From: a virus | IMG/VR virus record: IMGVR_UViG_3300026120_000003 | Location: 1 to 42,128 of that record | Length of the DNA stretch: 42,128 nt | Direction: 5' to 3' (one strand) | In this document: positions 14,132-22,319 of the stretch, in pieces | Layout: every line of letters starts with the position of its first letter | Position numbering within the stretch: position 1 is the first letter of the stretch | Program-made: the position numbers and the translations under genes | The notes under the pieces: model-generated | What the model saw: only the letters and a program-made list of their open reading frames with translations | Database searches by the model: none | Told to the model about the DNA's origin: nothing

Positions 14132-14284
14132 ATGGTCGTTCGTAAACCCCACCCCAAAATTTCCAAGTCCCTTAAGCGAGTTAAGTTTGTGCGCCACACG
14201 CAATCGCGTATACACCACAAAACCAAAACCCGTAGTGTACCGGCAAAATCAAAATCTGCCGGAAAACCGAGCCGCGTAGGGTAA
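14132..14284 (+). CDS. Candidate 50-residue protein with no acidic residues
   Basis: From ATG 14132 the frame encodes MVVRKPHPKISKSLKRVKFV and continues for 50 residues with abundant Lys, Arg, His and Ser and not one Asp or Glu. Such composition suggests nucleic-acid or RNA polymerase binding. No convincing Shine-Dalgarno site is present (a TTG two codons upstream is no better), and the frame may be chance; the uniform basic composition is the only support. Confidence 0.35.
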   Translation: MVVRKPHPKISKSLKRVKFVRHTQSRIHHKTKTRSVPAKSKSAGKPSRVG

Positions 14285-14333
14285 CTCGATAAATGAGACT
14301 TGACACACTCAAAAACCCGGTTAACGTGGCCAC

Positions 14334-14546
14334 ATGTTCGACGCACTTATCATCATCTTCGCGTGCAACGCTTCGCACCCTGAAACGCAGTGTGTCCCGT
14401 ATTTTGTGGAACGGACGGTCGTGGCCAGCGAGGAAGACTGCGCGGAGCGGATTTCCGATATCCTGGAAGTCTTCGCGCCCAAGGCTCCCGCCACCACAAT
14501 TCTGCGGGGCCAATGTCGTAAGCAGGTCATCGAAAGCGACGCATAA
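14334..14546 (+). CDS. Small early protein with hydrophobic N-terminus, 70 aa
   Basis: MFDALIIIFACNASHPETQC begins with a short hydrophobic stretch and continues with regularly spaced cysteines (residues 11, 20, 36 and 60) and an amphipathic helix (SEEDCAERISDILEVFA). It may be exported or membrane-attached, with disulfides. The ribosome-binding site is poor. A TTGACA at 14300-14305 lies upstream but without a matching -10. No family recognised. Confidence 0.5.
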   Translation: MFDALIIIFACNASHPETQCVPYFVERTVVASEEDCAERISDILEVFAPKAPATTILRGQCRKQVIESDA

Positions 14547-14552
14547 AACCTG

Positions 14553-14581
14553 TTGACACCCATACAGGGTTAGCCTAGCTT
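14553..14581 (+). promoter_or_regulatory. Candidate rightward promoter overlapping a CTTTAAAG site
   Basis: TTGACA (14553-14558, perfect), 17-base spacer, TAGCTT (14576-14581, three of six). The -10 element overlaps the palindrome at 14579-14586, so a protein bound to the palindrome would cover the melting region. Its transcript would begin with two hairpins. Confidence 0.4.
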
Positions 14582-14587
14582 TAAAGA

Positions 14588-14666
14588 TGGCAACGGCTTG
14601 TTCTCCTGTGTTGCCAAGAGCACTACGCTCCGGGGAGCCAGGTGGGCGGCATCACGCCTGGCTCCC
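14588..14666 (+). ncRNA. Two-hairpin leader or small RNA candidate
   Basis: Stem one pairs TGGCAAC (14588-14594) with GTTGCCA (14610-14616) around a 15-base loop; stem two pairs GGGAGCCAGG (14633-14642) with CCTGGCTCCC (14657-14666) around 14 bases, ten perfect pairs. They lie between two rightward promoters in a gap without a convincing gene. No U-tract follows stem two, so it is not a classical intrinsic terminator. A structured leader, antitermination-like element or short RNA are all possible. Confidence 0.35.
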
Positions 14667-14697
14667 ACACCTCACCATTATTTCCGTTCGCGTATAC

Positions 14698-14725
14698 TTG
14701 ACGATTATGCTAAGTCGCGTATAAT
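14698..14725 (+). promoter_or_regulatory. Strong rightward sigma-70-type promoter
   Basis: TTGACG (14698-14703, five of six), 16-base spacer, TATAAT (14720-14725, perfect). It lies about 45 bases before the 40-residue gene with a strong ribosome-binding site and ahead of the whole head-assembly block. The predicted 5' end carries a small inverted repeat, CCACG with CGTGG, between promoter and gene. Likely the main promoter of the rightward virion arm. Confidence 0.75.
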
Positions 14726-14769
14726 ACGTGCTCCACGGATCAAAGACCACGTGGCAAATGGAGCACATC

Positions 14770-14892
14770 ATGCTAGCGAAACTTCAAGCAATCGTAACGG
14801 CCCTGCAAGACCTGTCTACCGCAGTGGCACTCATCCCCGGCCTACAAACTTCACTGACCGACTTCGATACCTTTCTCACGAACCTCGGCTAA
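14770..14892 (+). CDS. Short amphipathic protein, 40 aa
   Basis: ATG 14770 has GGAG six bases upstream and lies just behind the strong promoter at 14698-14725. It encodes MLAKLQAIVTALQDLSTAVA and a further 20 residues ending DTFLTNLG. The product is an amphipathic helix with regularly spaced Leu/Val, a possible coiled coil or peripheral membrane peptide, with few charges. Function unknown; abundant early expression is predicted from the signals. Confidence 0.6.
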   Translation: MLAKLQAIVTALQDLSTAVALIPGLQTSLTDFDTFLTNLG

Positions 14893-14971
14893 GGGGGTAT
14901 GGGCTGGCCGTGTTCGGACTGTTTCGGGCACGGCTGACGCCATTTGGGCGATAAATGCCCTGACACAGGCC

Positions 14972-15286
14972 GTGGCGTTGGTTTTCGTAGAGACGAAGGG
15001 TGTTGACCCTAAGCGCGGCGAGCGAGTACTGCGCGCACAACCGCAGAGCCGTGGCCACGCTGCGCCTACGTTGAAATACGACACCACGGACACATGGGTC
15101 GAACTGTCGACTGTCCCGAACGGGGCGTCCAGTATACTCGTGTCGAATGCCGGGACAGAGGCTATAGCGGTCGCGGTGCTCGGACCCTCAGACACCGACC
15201 TGGACAAGTATCACGTCGTACTGCCCGGTCAGTATCGTATGGTGCTGGTGACGCGGTATGACAAAGTTTGGGCGAAGACGGCTTGA
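14972..15286 (+). CDS. Putative minor virion protein, 104 aa
   Basis: From a GTG at 14972 the frame encodes a beta-rich protein: WVELSTVPNGASSILVSNAG then EAIAVAVLGPSDTDLDKYHV. This resembles small beta-sandwich decoration or fibre-associated proteins that precede terminase genes in some phages (a weak resemblance). The start is uncertain: the frame stays open upstream to at least 14890 without an ATG, and a 12-codon minicistron at 14899 with a nearby GGGGG overlaps it in another frame. No strong ribosome-binding site for the GTG. Confidence 0.5.
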   Translation: MALVFVETKGVDPKRGERVLRAQPQSRGHAAPTLKYDTTDTWVELSTVPNGASSILVSNAGTEAIAVAVLGPSDTDLDKYHVVLPGQYRMVLVTRYDKVWAKTA

Positions 15287-15330
15287 CACGCCTATTCAAC
15301 GCCGTTAACTGTGAGATAGAGGATATAAAA

Positions 15331-15714
15331 ATGGCGACGCGCGACCCTAAAAAACTAAAAGAGAGACTGGAAGTTGTAAGAGACTGCATCCGCAAGGGTG
15401 AAGGCTTGAAGCAAGCGGCAGACCGGCTCGGGATATTCCCATCGGGACTGTCACAGTACCTCGACACAGCCGGATATCGCGACCTTCGCATCAAACTCGG
15501 ATCGAACACCCGGATCGCCCAACCCCTTACCCTTCAAGAGCACGTCAAGCGTTTGAGCGCAGTTGTCTCAGAGGGGTCGCAAGCGGGTGCATCTCGCCTG
15601 TTGGGCGTGTCTGCGCCTGCTATGAGTAAGTGGCTGAAAGACAACGGCTATGGGCCGGACTATGAGCGCGACCTGGACGACTTGCAGATGACGTTGGCCA
15701 ATGAGGACGATTAA
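15331..15714 (+). CDS. Tandem helix-turn-helix protein, small terminase or regulator candidate
   Basis: The start ATG 15331 has GAGG eight bases upstream and gives 127 residues. Two similar helix-turn-helix segments are visible: KQAADRLGIFPSGLSQYLDT (about 34-53) and GASRLLGVSAPAMSKWLKDN (about 90-109). DNA-binding small terminase subunits often use such a fold to recognise pac, and the gene lies two genes before the large terminase; a transcription factor is the alternative. It is also a candidate to bind the iterated CTTTAAAG palindrome (speculation). It overlaps the next gene by 14 bases. Confidence 0.6.
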   Translation: MATRDPKKLKERLEVVRDCIRKGEGLKQAADRLGIFPSGLSQYLDTAGYRDLRIKLGSNTRIAQPLTLQEHVKRLSAVVSEGSQAGASRLLGVSAPAMSKWLKDNGYGPDYERDLDDLQMTLANEDD

Positions 15715-16096
15715 GCCACCGCCGAAGCGGCTCCCTTCCAAGCCCGATCACCTACCGGCTCCGACCAGTACGAGTTCGCTACCCGCGACTGCGCCGGACG
15801 GCACTATCATGGTGAACGCGGCGAAGTACGCCAAGAGCGCGGTGTTGACTGCGTTCGAGATGATCGGCGGAACCGAAGAGTTGGCAAAGTGGGGACGCCA
15901 GAACAGAGGCGAGTTCTACACTAAGCTGTTCACCAAGACGATCCAAAAGGACTTCGAGGTCGGCTCCAAGGATGACGTGGAAAGCCTGCTTGATAAGATC
16001 GACGCGCACCAACAGAAAAAGTTGGAAGACGAAATGACCATTGACGCCGAATTTGAGATGGTAGGAGACGCATATGGCTCACAATCCGAAGGCTAA
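15701..16096 (+). CDS. Terminase small-subunit-like protein
   Basis: This 131-residue protein has a Pro-rich basic N-terminus (residues 1-35) then AKSAVLTAFEMIGGTEELAK and NRGEFYTKLFTKTIQKDF, a pattern (iGG-eelakW, then FY-kl--k-ip) found in proteins placed just before the large terminase in many podoviruses. The acidic C-terminus overlaps the large terminase start by 23 bases. Together with the tandem HTH gene it may form the DNA-recognition part of the packaging motor. Which of the two is the true small subunit is unresolved. Confidence 0.6.
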   Translation: MRTIKPPPKRLPSKPDHLPAPTSTSSLPATAPDGTIMVNAAKYAKSAVLTAFEMIGGTEELAKWGRQNRGEFYTKLFTKTIQKDFEVGSKDDVESLLDKIDAHQQKKLEDEMTIDAEFEMVGDAYGSQSEG

Positions 16097-17717
16097 CGTC
16101 GCCGAACGTATGGTGGAAGAGCTTGCGAAGTTCCGCGCGAGCTACCCCTACTATGCAGCTAACTGCTTGAAAGTACAGACAAAAGAGAACGAGACAGTCC
16201 CGTTTATCTTCAACTCAGCTCAGATTTATCTCCACAAACGCCTGGAGCAGCAACGCAAAGAAACCGGACGTGTTCGCGCACTTGTGCTGAAAGGGAGACA
16301 GCAAGGTATCTCGACCTATACTGGCGGGCGCTTCTATCGCCGCTCCACCCTCTTTAAAGGCGTAAACGTCTACATTCTCTCGCACGAGCAGAAAGCCACG
16401 GACAACTTGTTCAAAATGGTCGACCGCTTCCACAAACATAACCCAATCGCTCCGTCGACCGGCACCGCGAACGCCAAAGAACTCATGTTCGACCGGCTCG
16501 ACAGCGCGTACTCAATCGGTACGGCTGGCGCGAAAGAGGGCGGACGGGGCCGAACCCCTCACCTATTCCACGGCTCAGAGGTCGCTTTCTGGCAGAACCC
16601 TCAAGCCCACTTCGCCTCGTCGGTCCAAGGTGTGCCAGACGCGCGCGGAACTGAGATTATCCTGGAGAGTACGGCCAACGGCGCGAGCGGCGAGTATTAT
16701 GAGCGTTGGAACGAAGCCGAAGCCGGTATGACGGACTATATCCCCGTGTTCATCCCTTGGTTTTGGCAGCTCGAATATCAGCGCCCGGTCGACGCCAGTT
16801 TCAAACTCAGCGCAGACATAATCGAGGGCGAACTGTCAGAGGTCGATTACGCGGAAATGTTCGGCTGCACCAACGAGCAGATGATGTGGAGACGCATGAA
16901 AATCCGCGAGCTGCGCTCCGTATCGCTCTTCAATCAGGAATACCCGGCAACTCCAACCCTGGCCTTCCAGTCCAGCGACGGCGAGAGCTATATCAAGGGT
17001 AATACCGTACTCAAGGCCCGAAAGAGATACGAGATTGAAGGCGGCGGTCCTCTCATCTTCGGTATTGACCCTGCTGGCGAAGGCGGAGACAGATTTGCGA
17101 TTGCTATGCGCCGTGGACACGAGTGCGAGCGCGTTCTACGTCGGAACAAGATCAGCGCGACCGAAGCCTGCGACTGGATTGACGCGCTCATCCAAGAGCA
17201 CAAGCCCGCGAAAGTAAACATCGACGCCGGAGGCCTCGGGGCACCCTTAATAGACTTCCTTAAGGCGCGGCGACCTGAGTACAAAAAGCTGGTAAAAGCC
17301 GTCAATTTTGGGTCAAAAAGCCAACACAAAAACGCCACACCACGTCTACCCGGCCCAAAGCTGCGCAGAGACGAAATGTGGAAGCGGATGAAAGAATGGC
17401 TTGATTTAGACGAGGGCGTCAGAATTCCAGACGACGATGAGCTGCAAACTGACCTCATCGGACCGAAGAGAAAAGACAGTCATAACAATGACTTCTCCCT
17501 CGAAAGTAAGGATAGCATGCGGAGCCGGAAAGTACGCTCGCCCGATCTTGGCGACGCCCTGGCCTTGACCTTCGCAGACTTGTCGAGCATCACGAGCTGG
17601 ACAGATAAACCGCGTAATGATACATACGGCGGAAGTGTAGAGCCGAAAGTGGTCAATATCGACGCGAATGGCAATGTGTACGGGGGCGACCTCGGCGACC
17701 AAGGATGGATGGCATAA
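16074..17717 (+). CDS. terL: Terminase large subunit
   Basis: This 547-residue protein is the packaging ATPase-nuclease. The ATPase part shows a deviant Walker A, LKGRQQGIST (residues 72-81), an acidic stretch around HGSEVAFW, and the coupling motif region LESTANG (STAN). The C-terminal RNase H-like nuclease shows GIDPAGEGGD, then VNIDAGGLGAPLIDFL, and PDLGDALALTFA with the last catalytic Asp. Arrangement and length fit P22-like and related headful terminases, consistent with circular permutation of the assembled genome. The ATG has GGAG six bases upstream. One palindrome (16352-16359) is read as Leu-Phe-Lys-Gly. Confidence 0.93.
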   Translation: MAHNPKANVAERMVEELAKFRASYPYYAANCLKVQTKENETVPFIFNSAQIYLHKRLEQQRKETGRVRALVLKGRQQGISTYTGGRFYRRSTLFKGVNVYILSHEQKATDNLFKMVDRFHKHNPIAPSTGTANAKELMFDRLDSAYSIGTAGAKEGGRGRTPHLFHGSEVAFWQNPQAHFASSVQGVPDARGTEIILESTANGASGEYYERWNEAEAGMTDYIPVFIPWFWQLEYQRPVDASFKLSADIIEGELSEVDYAEMFGCTNEQMMWRRMKIRELRSVSLFNQEYPATPTLAFQSSDGESYIKGNTVLKARKRYEIEGGGPLIFGIDPAGEGGDRFAIAMRRGHECERVLRRNKISATEACDWIDALIQEHKPAKVNIDAGGLGAPLIDFLKARRPEYKKLVKAVNFGSKSQHKNATPRLPGPKLRRDEMWKRMKEWLDLDEGVRIPDDDELQTDLIGPKRKDSHNNDFSLESKDSMRSRKVRSPDLGDALALTFADLSSITSWTDKPRNDTYGGSVEPKVVNIDANGNVYGGDLGDQGWMA

Positions 17718-19868
17718 ATGGTAAAACGTAACTCCAAACGCAGCGAGAAAAAGGCACGGAACGTATCCAAAAAGAAGTATATTCCAGACGGATTTGACAC
17801 CGAACAAGAGTTTCTTGAGAACATGCGGAAAGGCTTTTCGGTTGACATCTCTGCCGACGAGGGTAATCGTCAAGCAGCGCTGGAAGACAGCTTGTTTGTA
17901 GCCGGGGAGCAATGGGACGACACGATCAAAGCAAGACGAATTCGGGAGAAAAAGCCCGTTCTGACGATCAACCGCCTACCCGCGTTCATCGGTCAGCTAG
18001 TCGGCAATCGTCGTATGAACGAAACCCAAATCAGAGTTACCCCGGACGTCGGAGGAAACAAAGACGTCGCGCACTTGAGACAGGGCATCATCCGATCCAT
18101 CGAAAAGACATCCCGCGCCGACCGCGCGTACAACAACGCGTTTCAAAACGCAGCTATCTGCGGGATCGGCAACTTCGGATTGGCCGTGGAGTACGCATTT
18201 GACGATGTGTTCGAACGCGACGCCCGTATTTACGAAATTCCAAACCCTCTGGCCGTCGTATGGGACGCCAATTCCGTAGAGCCCACCGGGGCAGACGCGG
18301 AACGCGCCTATATCATCGAAGAGGTCGACCAGGCCGACTTTGAAAAGGTCTATAAGAACAAAGAAACCGGCGATTTAGAGTACGACAGCGGTATCTCCCA
18401 AAATATCGGCGATGGCTGGTACGAGGAAGGTAAAATCCGCGTCGTGCACTACTGGCAGATGGAGTACGAAGAGCGAACACTCGTCCTAATGCTCAATGGC
18501 GACGTAGTCGACGTCACAGACATGCGCGGGTCAGAACTGCGCGAAATCTTCGAAAATATGGTCCTCGACGAGGACACGAACGAGCCGTATATGCGCAAAA
18601 CACTGCGCTCCAAAGCCGTGTGTCATATTTGTACCGGGAACTCCATTCTGGAAGGCCCAATCGAGCTTCCAATCAAGCGACTGCCCGTATTCCGCGTCCC
18701 TGGATGGGAAATCGACACCGCTTACAGCCGTCAGCGCTTCGGTGTGGTACGTTTCGCCAAAGACCCGCAGCGCATGCACAATTATTGGCGCTCCGTGATC
18801 GTAGAAAAGCTCATGCTTACTCCAAAAGCCCCTTGGGTAGCCTCAGACGCCGCCGTAGAGGGTCGCGAAAAGGAATGGCGGAACGCGCACCTGTCAAACG
18901 ATACGCTGCTTGTCTACAATGGAAGTGCCGGACAAGCTCCAACACGTACAGCTCCAGCGCAGGTCGAAAGCGCCCTCATTCAAGAGGCTGGAATGGCCGC
19001 GCAGGACATGAAAGACGTGACCAACATCCACGAAGCGTCGCTCGGCATGACCTCTAACGAAGTCTCTGGTAAAGCTATCCTGGCACGTCAGAAAATGGGC
19101 GAAATTGGCTCCGTGATCTACCTCGATAACCTGGATATGGCTATCGAAGAGTGTGGACGCGTCTTGAACGACCTCATCCCGGTCCTGTACGACACCCCCC
19201 GCGTCGTGAAGATTATCGACGTCGACGAGTTCGGCAGCGAGCAAGAGAAGCTGGCCGTCATCAACGGAGAAACCGAGGAAGAGCCGGACGTAACGGTCGG
19301 AAAGTACACCGTCACCGTCCACACAGGCCCGTCACAAGTCACCCGACGCCTGGAAGCGTCCGAAGGCATGCTAAACATGGTCAACGCCATGCCGGACCTC
19401 ATGCAGGTCGCAGCACCGGAGATCGTAGAGGCCCAAGACTGGCCTGGAGCGGGTAAGATCGCCAAGAGGCTCAAGGCCAAGCTCGGCATGACAGACCCGG
19501 AAGACATGACGCCAGAAGAGCAACAGGCCGCTGCCGCAGCCCAGGAGGCTCAGAAACGCCAAGAGCAGATGCAGGAGGCCGCATTCATGGCCGAACTCGC
19601 AGAAAAGCAGGCCAAGACAGCAGAGGCCAACGCGCGCGCCGAAAAAGCTAGAGCGGAAGTCCGTAAGATGGTCATGGACATCATCAACGACCGGCAGCGT
19701 GTCCAAAATGAGACAGATCGCGTCGAAATTGACGCTGTTGAAGTCGCAGCCCGAATAGAGTCGCTTGACATTAACGATGGAGCTACTGTAATAGAGATTG
19801 CTAACCGCATCATGGAGATGGAAAACAGCCCGCCACCCGGCATGAACCTAGGAGAACCTAATGTCTAA
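17718..19868 (+). CDS. Portal protein, P22-like
   Basis: This 716-residue protein forms the dodecameric DNA gate at the head vertex. The N-terminus is very basic, then comes the P22-portal hallmark: ADEGNRQAALEDSLFVAGEQ, KKPVLTINRLPAFIGQLVGN and RRMNETQIRVTP. A wing region follows (ERAYIIEEVDQADFEKVYK) and a long C-terminal helical barrel rich in Ala/Gln/Glu (residues about 600-690, EEQQAAAAAQEAQKRQEQMQ). Length matches P22 gp1 (725). It starts directly after the large terminase stop and overlaps the scaffold gene by eight bases. No exact CTTTAAAG occurs across it, the longest such gap in the genome. Confidence 0.92.
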   Translation: MVKRNSKRSEKKARNVSKKKYIPDGFDTEQEFLENMRKGFSVDISADEGNRQAALEDSLFVAGEQWDDTIKARRIREKKPVLTINRLPAFIGQLVGNRRMNETQIRVTPDVGGNKDVAHLRQGIIRSIEKTSRADRAYNNAFQNAAICGIGNFGLAVEYAFDDVFERDARIYEIPNPLAVVWDANSVEPTGADAERAYIIEEVDQADFEKVYKNKETGDLEYDSGISQNIGDGWYEEGKIRVVHYWQMEYEERTLVLMLNGDVVDVTDMRGSELREIFENMVLDEDTNEPYMRKTLRSKAVCHICTGNSILEGPIELPIKRLPVFRVPGWEIDTAYSRQRFGVVRFAKDPQRMHNYWRSVIVEKLMLTPKAPWVASDAAVEGREKEWRNAHLSNDTLLVYNGSAGQAPTRTAPAQVESALIQEAGMAAQDMKDVTNIHEASLGMTSNEVSGKAILARQKMGEIGSVIYLDNLDMAIEECGRVLNDLIPVLYDTPRVVKIIDVDEFGSEQEKLAVINGETEEEPDVTVGKYTVTVHTGPSQVTRRLEASEGMLNMVNAMPDLMQVAAPEIVEAQDWPGAGKIAKRLKAKLGMTDPEDMTPEEQQAAAAAQEAQKRQEQMQEAAFMAELAEKQAKTAEANARAEKARAEVRKMVMDIINDRQRVQNETDRVEIDAVEVAARIESLDINDGATVIEIANRIMEMENSPPPGMNLGEPNV

Positions 19869-20988
19869 AACCGAAACCGAAGTACCTGATATCTTTAAAG
19901 GCTTTGTAACTGAAACCTATGACGACGGGGAGCTTGTCGACAGTCACGGCGAAATCGCTGCCCGGAAAGACCCGGACTGGCCGCAGTTTGTCGACGAAAG
20001 CGCTGACGATGACGACGGTGACGAAGGTGAAGGCGAAGAGGACGAGGCCGACCTGGATGACCTGATTGCAGAAGGAGAAGATGACGATGGTGACGACGAC
20101 GAAGACCTGGCTGATGACGACGACGGCGCTGAAGACGACGATGGCGACGACGGCGAGCCTGATGCTGACGCCGCTGATGATGACGCGGATCGAGACGATA
20201 AGAGCAAAAAGCGGCGCAAGAAAAGTGCTGGCAAACGCATAGCGGAAATCACCGCCGAAAAGCATGCAGAACGTGAGCGAGCTGAAAAGGCCGAACGCGA
20301 ACTTGCGGCTTTAAAGGCAGGGAAAGAAACATCCGCCCCCGACACGACCGCCTCAGAAGAGACGACCGAAGAGGCTGACCTGTCTGACCTATCGAAGCCC
20401 GATCCTTCCGACCTTAAAAAGTATGAGTTCGGGGAAATCGACGCGCAGTACATGCAGGATATTGCAGAGTACAACGCCGAAGTTGCTTTCCGAAAGAGGG
20501 AGCACAAGGCGAAGGTCGAGGCCAAAAAGAATGAGGCTGCACAAGCCCAAGCCGCACAAGTAGAGCAACTGGAGAAAAATTTCCTTGACAATGTTCTAAC
20601 TCCCGGTTTAGAAGATATTGACGACTTCGAAGCAGTAGTTATCGAAGGCGGAAAAGCTGGTAAGTACCGGCTCTCGCCCACTCTCGTTTCCTTAATCTCC
20701 GAGAGTGAAAACGGCGCAAAGATTATGTACCACTTCGCCTCTAACCCAGATGAGGCTCAAAAGGTGGCGTCTATGTCTGTTGAACGGCAGGCAGCTTACT
20801 TCGGGCGCGTAGAAGCCCGTTTCGACACGTCAAATGCTGACGACGGTAAGAACAAAGGTCGGACGAAGCCGACTAGAGCGCCCAAGCCGGGCAAACGCCG
20901 CCCACGCGGCTCTGGCAAAGGGGCACGTACCAACCCAGCAACCACGGACTTCGCTTCGTTTGAGAAGATGGTCCGCTCGAAAGGATAA
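19861..20988 (+). CDS. Scaffolding protein, Asp-rich
   Basis: This 375-residue protein lies between portal and coat genes, the scaffold position. Residues about 45-120 are nearly all Asp/Glu with Ala/Gly, followed by a basic stretch (KSKKRRKKSAGKRIAEI), a coiled coil (EKHAERERAEKAERELAALK) and a basic C-terminus (PKPGKRRPRGSGKGARTNP). In P22 the scaffold binds coat through a basic C-terminal helix-turn-helix, and the charge layout here fits. The extreme acidic block is unusual and may mimic DNA or keep the core open before packaging (inference). Two palindromes lie within. Confidence 0.8.
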   Translation: MSKTETEVPDIFKGFVTETYDDGELVDSHGEIAARKDPDWPQFVDESADDDDGDEGEGEEDEADLDDLIAEGEDDDGDDDEDLADDDDGAEDDDGDDGEPDADAADDDADRDDKSKKRRKKSAGKRIAEITAEKHAERERAEKAERELAALKAGKETSAPDTTASEETTEEADLSDLSKPDPSDLKKYEFGEIDAQYMQDIAEYNAEVAFRKREHKAKVEAKKNEAAQAQAAQVEQLEKNFLDNVLTPGLEDIDDFEAVVIEGGKAGKYRLSPTLVSLISESENGAKIMYHFASNPDEAQKVASMSVERQAAYFGRVEARFDTSNADDGKNKGRTKPTRAPKPGKRRPRGSGKGARTNPATTDFASFEKMVRSKG

Positions 20989-20993
20989 CTATC

Positions 20994-22241
20994 ATGGCTA
21001 ACGCCTTTTTAGACGCCCAAGTATACGCCAACTCCATGCTTTACCTCGTAAAGAACCAGTTGGTCATGGGACGTCTCGTAAACTCGAAATTCGTCAACCA
21101 AGTCAACGATGAGAACGGCCTGACTGTACGTCAGAAACGCCCTTCCCGCTTCGTGGCCAAAGACGGTGCAACTCTGCAAGCGCAGGACAGCATCAACGGC
21201 TTCGAAACCATCACCGTCGACCAGTACAAGAACGTCCACCTCTCAATCGGTGACCTTGAGTACATTCAGTCGTACAACGACCTGGTTTCAGACACCAACA
21301 TGAAATCCGCAGCTTCCGCTCTCGCGCACGCTGTTGACAGCTACCTCCACACCAAGACCCTCGAATTCTCGAATTGGGTCGGAACTCCAGGCACCGTTAT
21401 CGGCGCACCTTCCGAGTTCAACCGTGGACCGGAGCGTCTTGACCTGCTCGCAGTTCCAGACACCGACCGGGGCGCAGCCGTCTTCACGACCGACGCATAC
21501 GGCATCTCTGACACTTTGATTGACAACAACTCAATCTCAGACGTTGCCCGCTCTGCCTTGGAACGCGCTCAGCTTCCGCTGCTCTCTTCCACCCGCGCAT
21601 ATGCGACACAAATGTCACAGTCTATCACGACTGGTACACGTGCCGCTTCCGGCGCAACACTGGTCAACGGTACAAACCAGAACGTCGATTATCGCGACGT
21701 GAAGGATACCATGACGCAGAACCTCGCAGTTGACGGTGAAGCAGGCACATACGTTGTCGGCGACGTCTTCACCATTGCAGGTGTGTTCGCGGTTAACCCG
21801 CGTACTGCGGAAGCCTACGACTATCTGCAACAGTTCACTGTTGTAACTGCTCGTACCGGCGCAGGCGACCTGGCAATCACGCCACCTATCATCGTACCGG
21901 GCTCAGGCTCCGGCACGGACGTTGACGTCAATACCGCATTCGCGACCGTCAGCGCCGTACCAGCGGACAACGCGGCTATCACCTTCCTAGGGGCACCGTC
22001 TACTCCGTTCCGCTTTAGCTCAGCGTTCCACAAAGACGCTATCAGCCTTGTCTATGCCAAGCTGCGCATGCCGTTTACCGGCGAAGCATCCTTCGCGTCT
22101 GACCCTGATACCGGCGTCTCTATCCGCTACTGGCGCGGATCGGATATCTCTACCGGCGATCACATTCACCGTTGGGATATGGTGTTCGGAGCGTCCGCGA
22201 TGGACCCACTGCTCGGCGTTCGCGTCAGCGGCACCGCCTAA
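20994..22241 (+). CDS. Major capsid protein, P22 coat-like (HK97 fold)
   Basis: This 415-residue protein follows the scaffold by five bases with AAAGGAT as ribosome-binding site. The start MANAFLDAQVYANSMLYLVK and segments VRQKRPSRFVAKDGATLQAQ and SAFHKDAISLVYAKLRMP match the layout of P22 gp5-type coat proteins, whose C-terminal strand is preceded by the FHKDA motif. The size (P22: 430) agrees. The insertion region (about 215-330) is Thr/Gly/Ala-rich and would correspond to the P22 I-domain. The gene has no exact palindrome. A rho-independent terminator follows. Confidence 0.9.
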   Translation: MANAFLDAQVYANSMLYLVKNQLVMGRLVNSKFVNQVNDENGLTVRQKRPSRFVAKDGATLQAQDSINGFETITVDQYKNVHLSIGDLEYIQSYNDLVSDTNMKSAASALAHAVDSYLHTKTLEFSNWVGTPGTVIGAPSEFNRGPERLDLLAVPDTDRGAAVFTTDAYGISDTLIDNNSISDVARSALERAQLPLLSSTRAYATQMSQSITTGTRAASGATLVNGTNQNVDYRDVKDTMTQNLAVDGEAGTYVVGDVFTIAGVFAVNPRTAEAYDYLQQFTVVTARTGAGDLAITPPIIVPGSGSGTDVDVNTAFATVSAVPADNAAITFLGAPSTPFRFSSAFHKDAISLVYAKLRMPFTGEASFASDPDTGVSIRYWRGSDISTGDHIHRWDMVFGASAMDPLLGVRVSGTA

Positions 22242-22264
22242 CCGGCGAAACCCTAAACCTGGAG

Positions 22265-22292
22265 AGGCGGCGTCAAACCCGCCTTTCTTTTT
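22265..22292 (+). terminator. Rho-independent terminator after the coat gene
   Basis: AGGCGG (22265-22270) pairs with CCGCCT (22279-22284) around an eight-base loop and is followed by TTCTTTTT. It lies 24 bases after the coat stop and before the next ribosome-binding site, so would reduce transcription of the tail genes relative to coat. Confidence 0.75.
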
Positions 22293-22319
22293 AACCTTGA
22301 CCCTTAATGGAGATTATTC

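Noticed and set aside
15283-15311. Perfect TTGACA at the end of the 104-residue gene as a promoter
   Set aside because: No acceptable -10 element at 16-18 bases; likely chance.
19944-20681. A 245-codon minus-strand frame rich in serine across the scaffold gene
   Set aside because: Ser runs are the complement of GAC/GAT Asp codons; no start signal and opposite to a well-placed scaffold gene.
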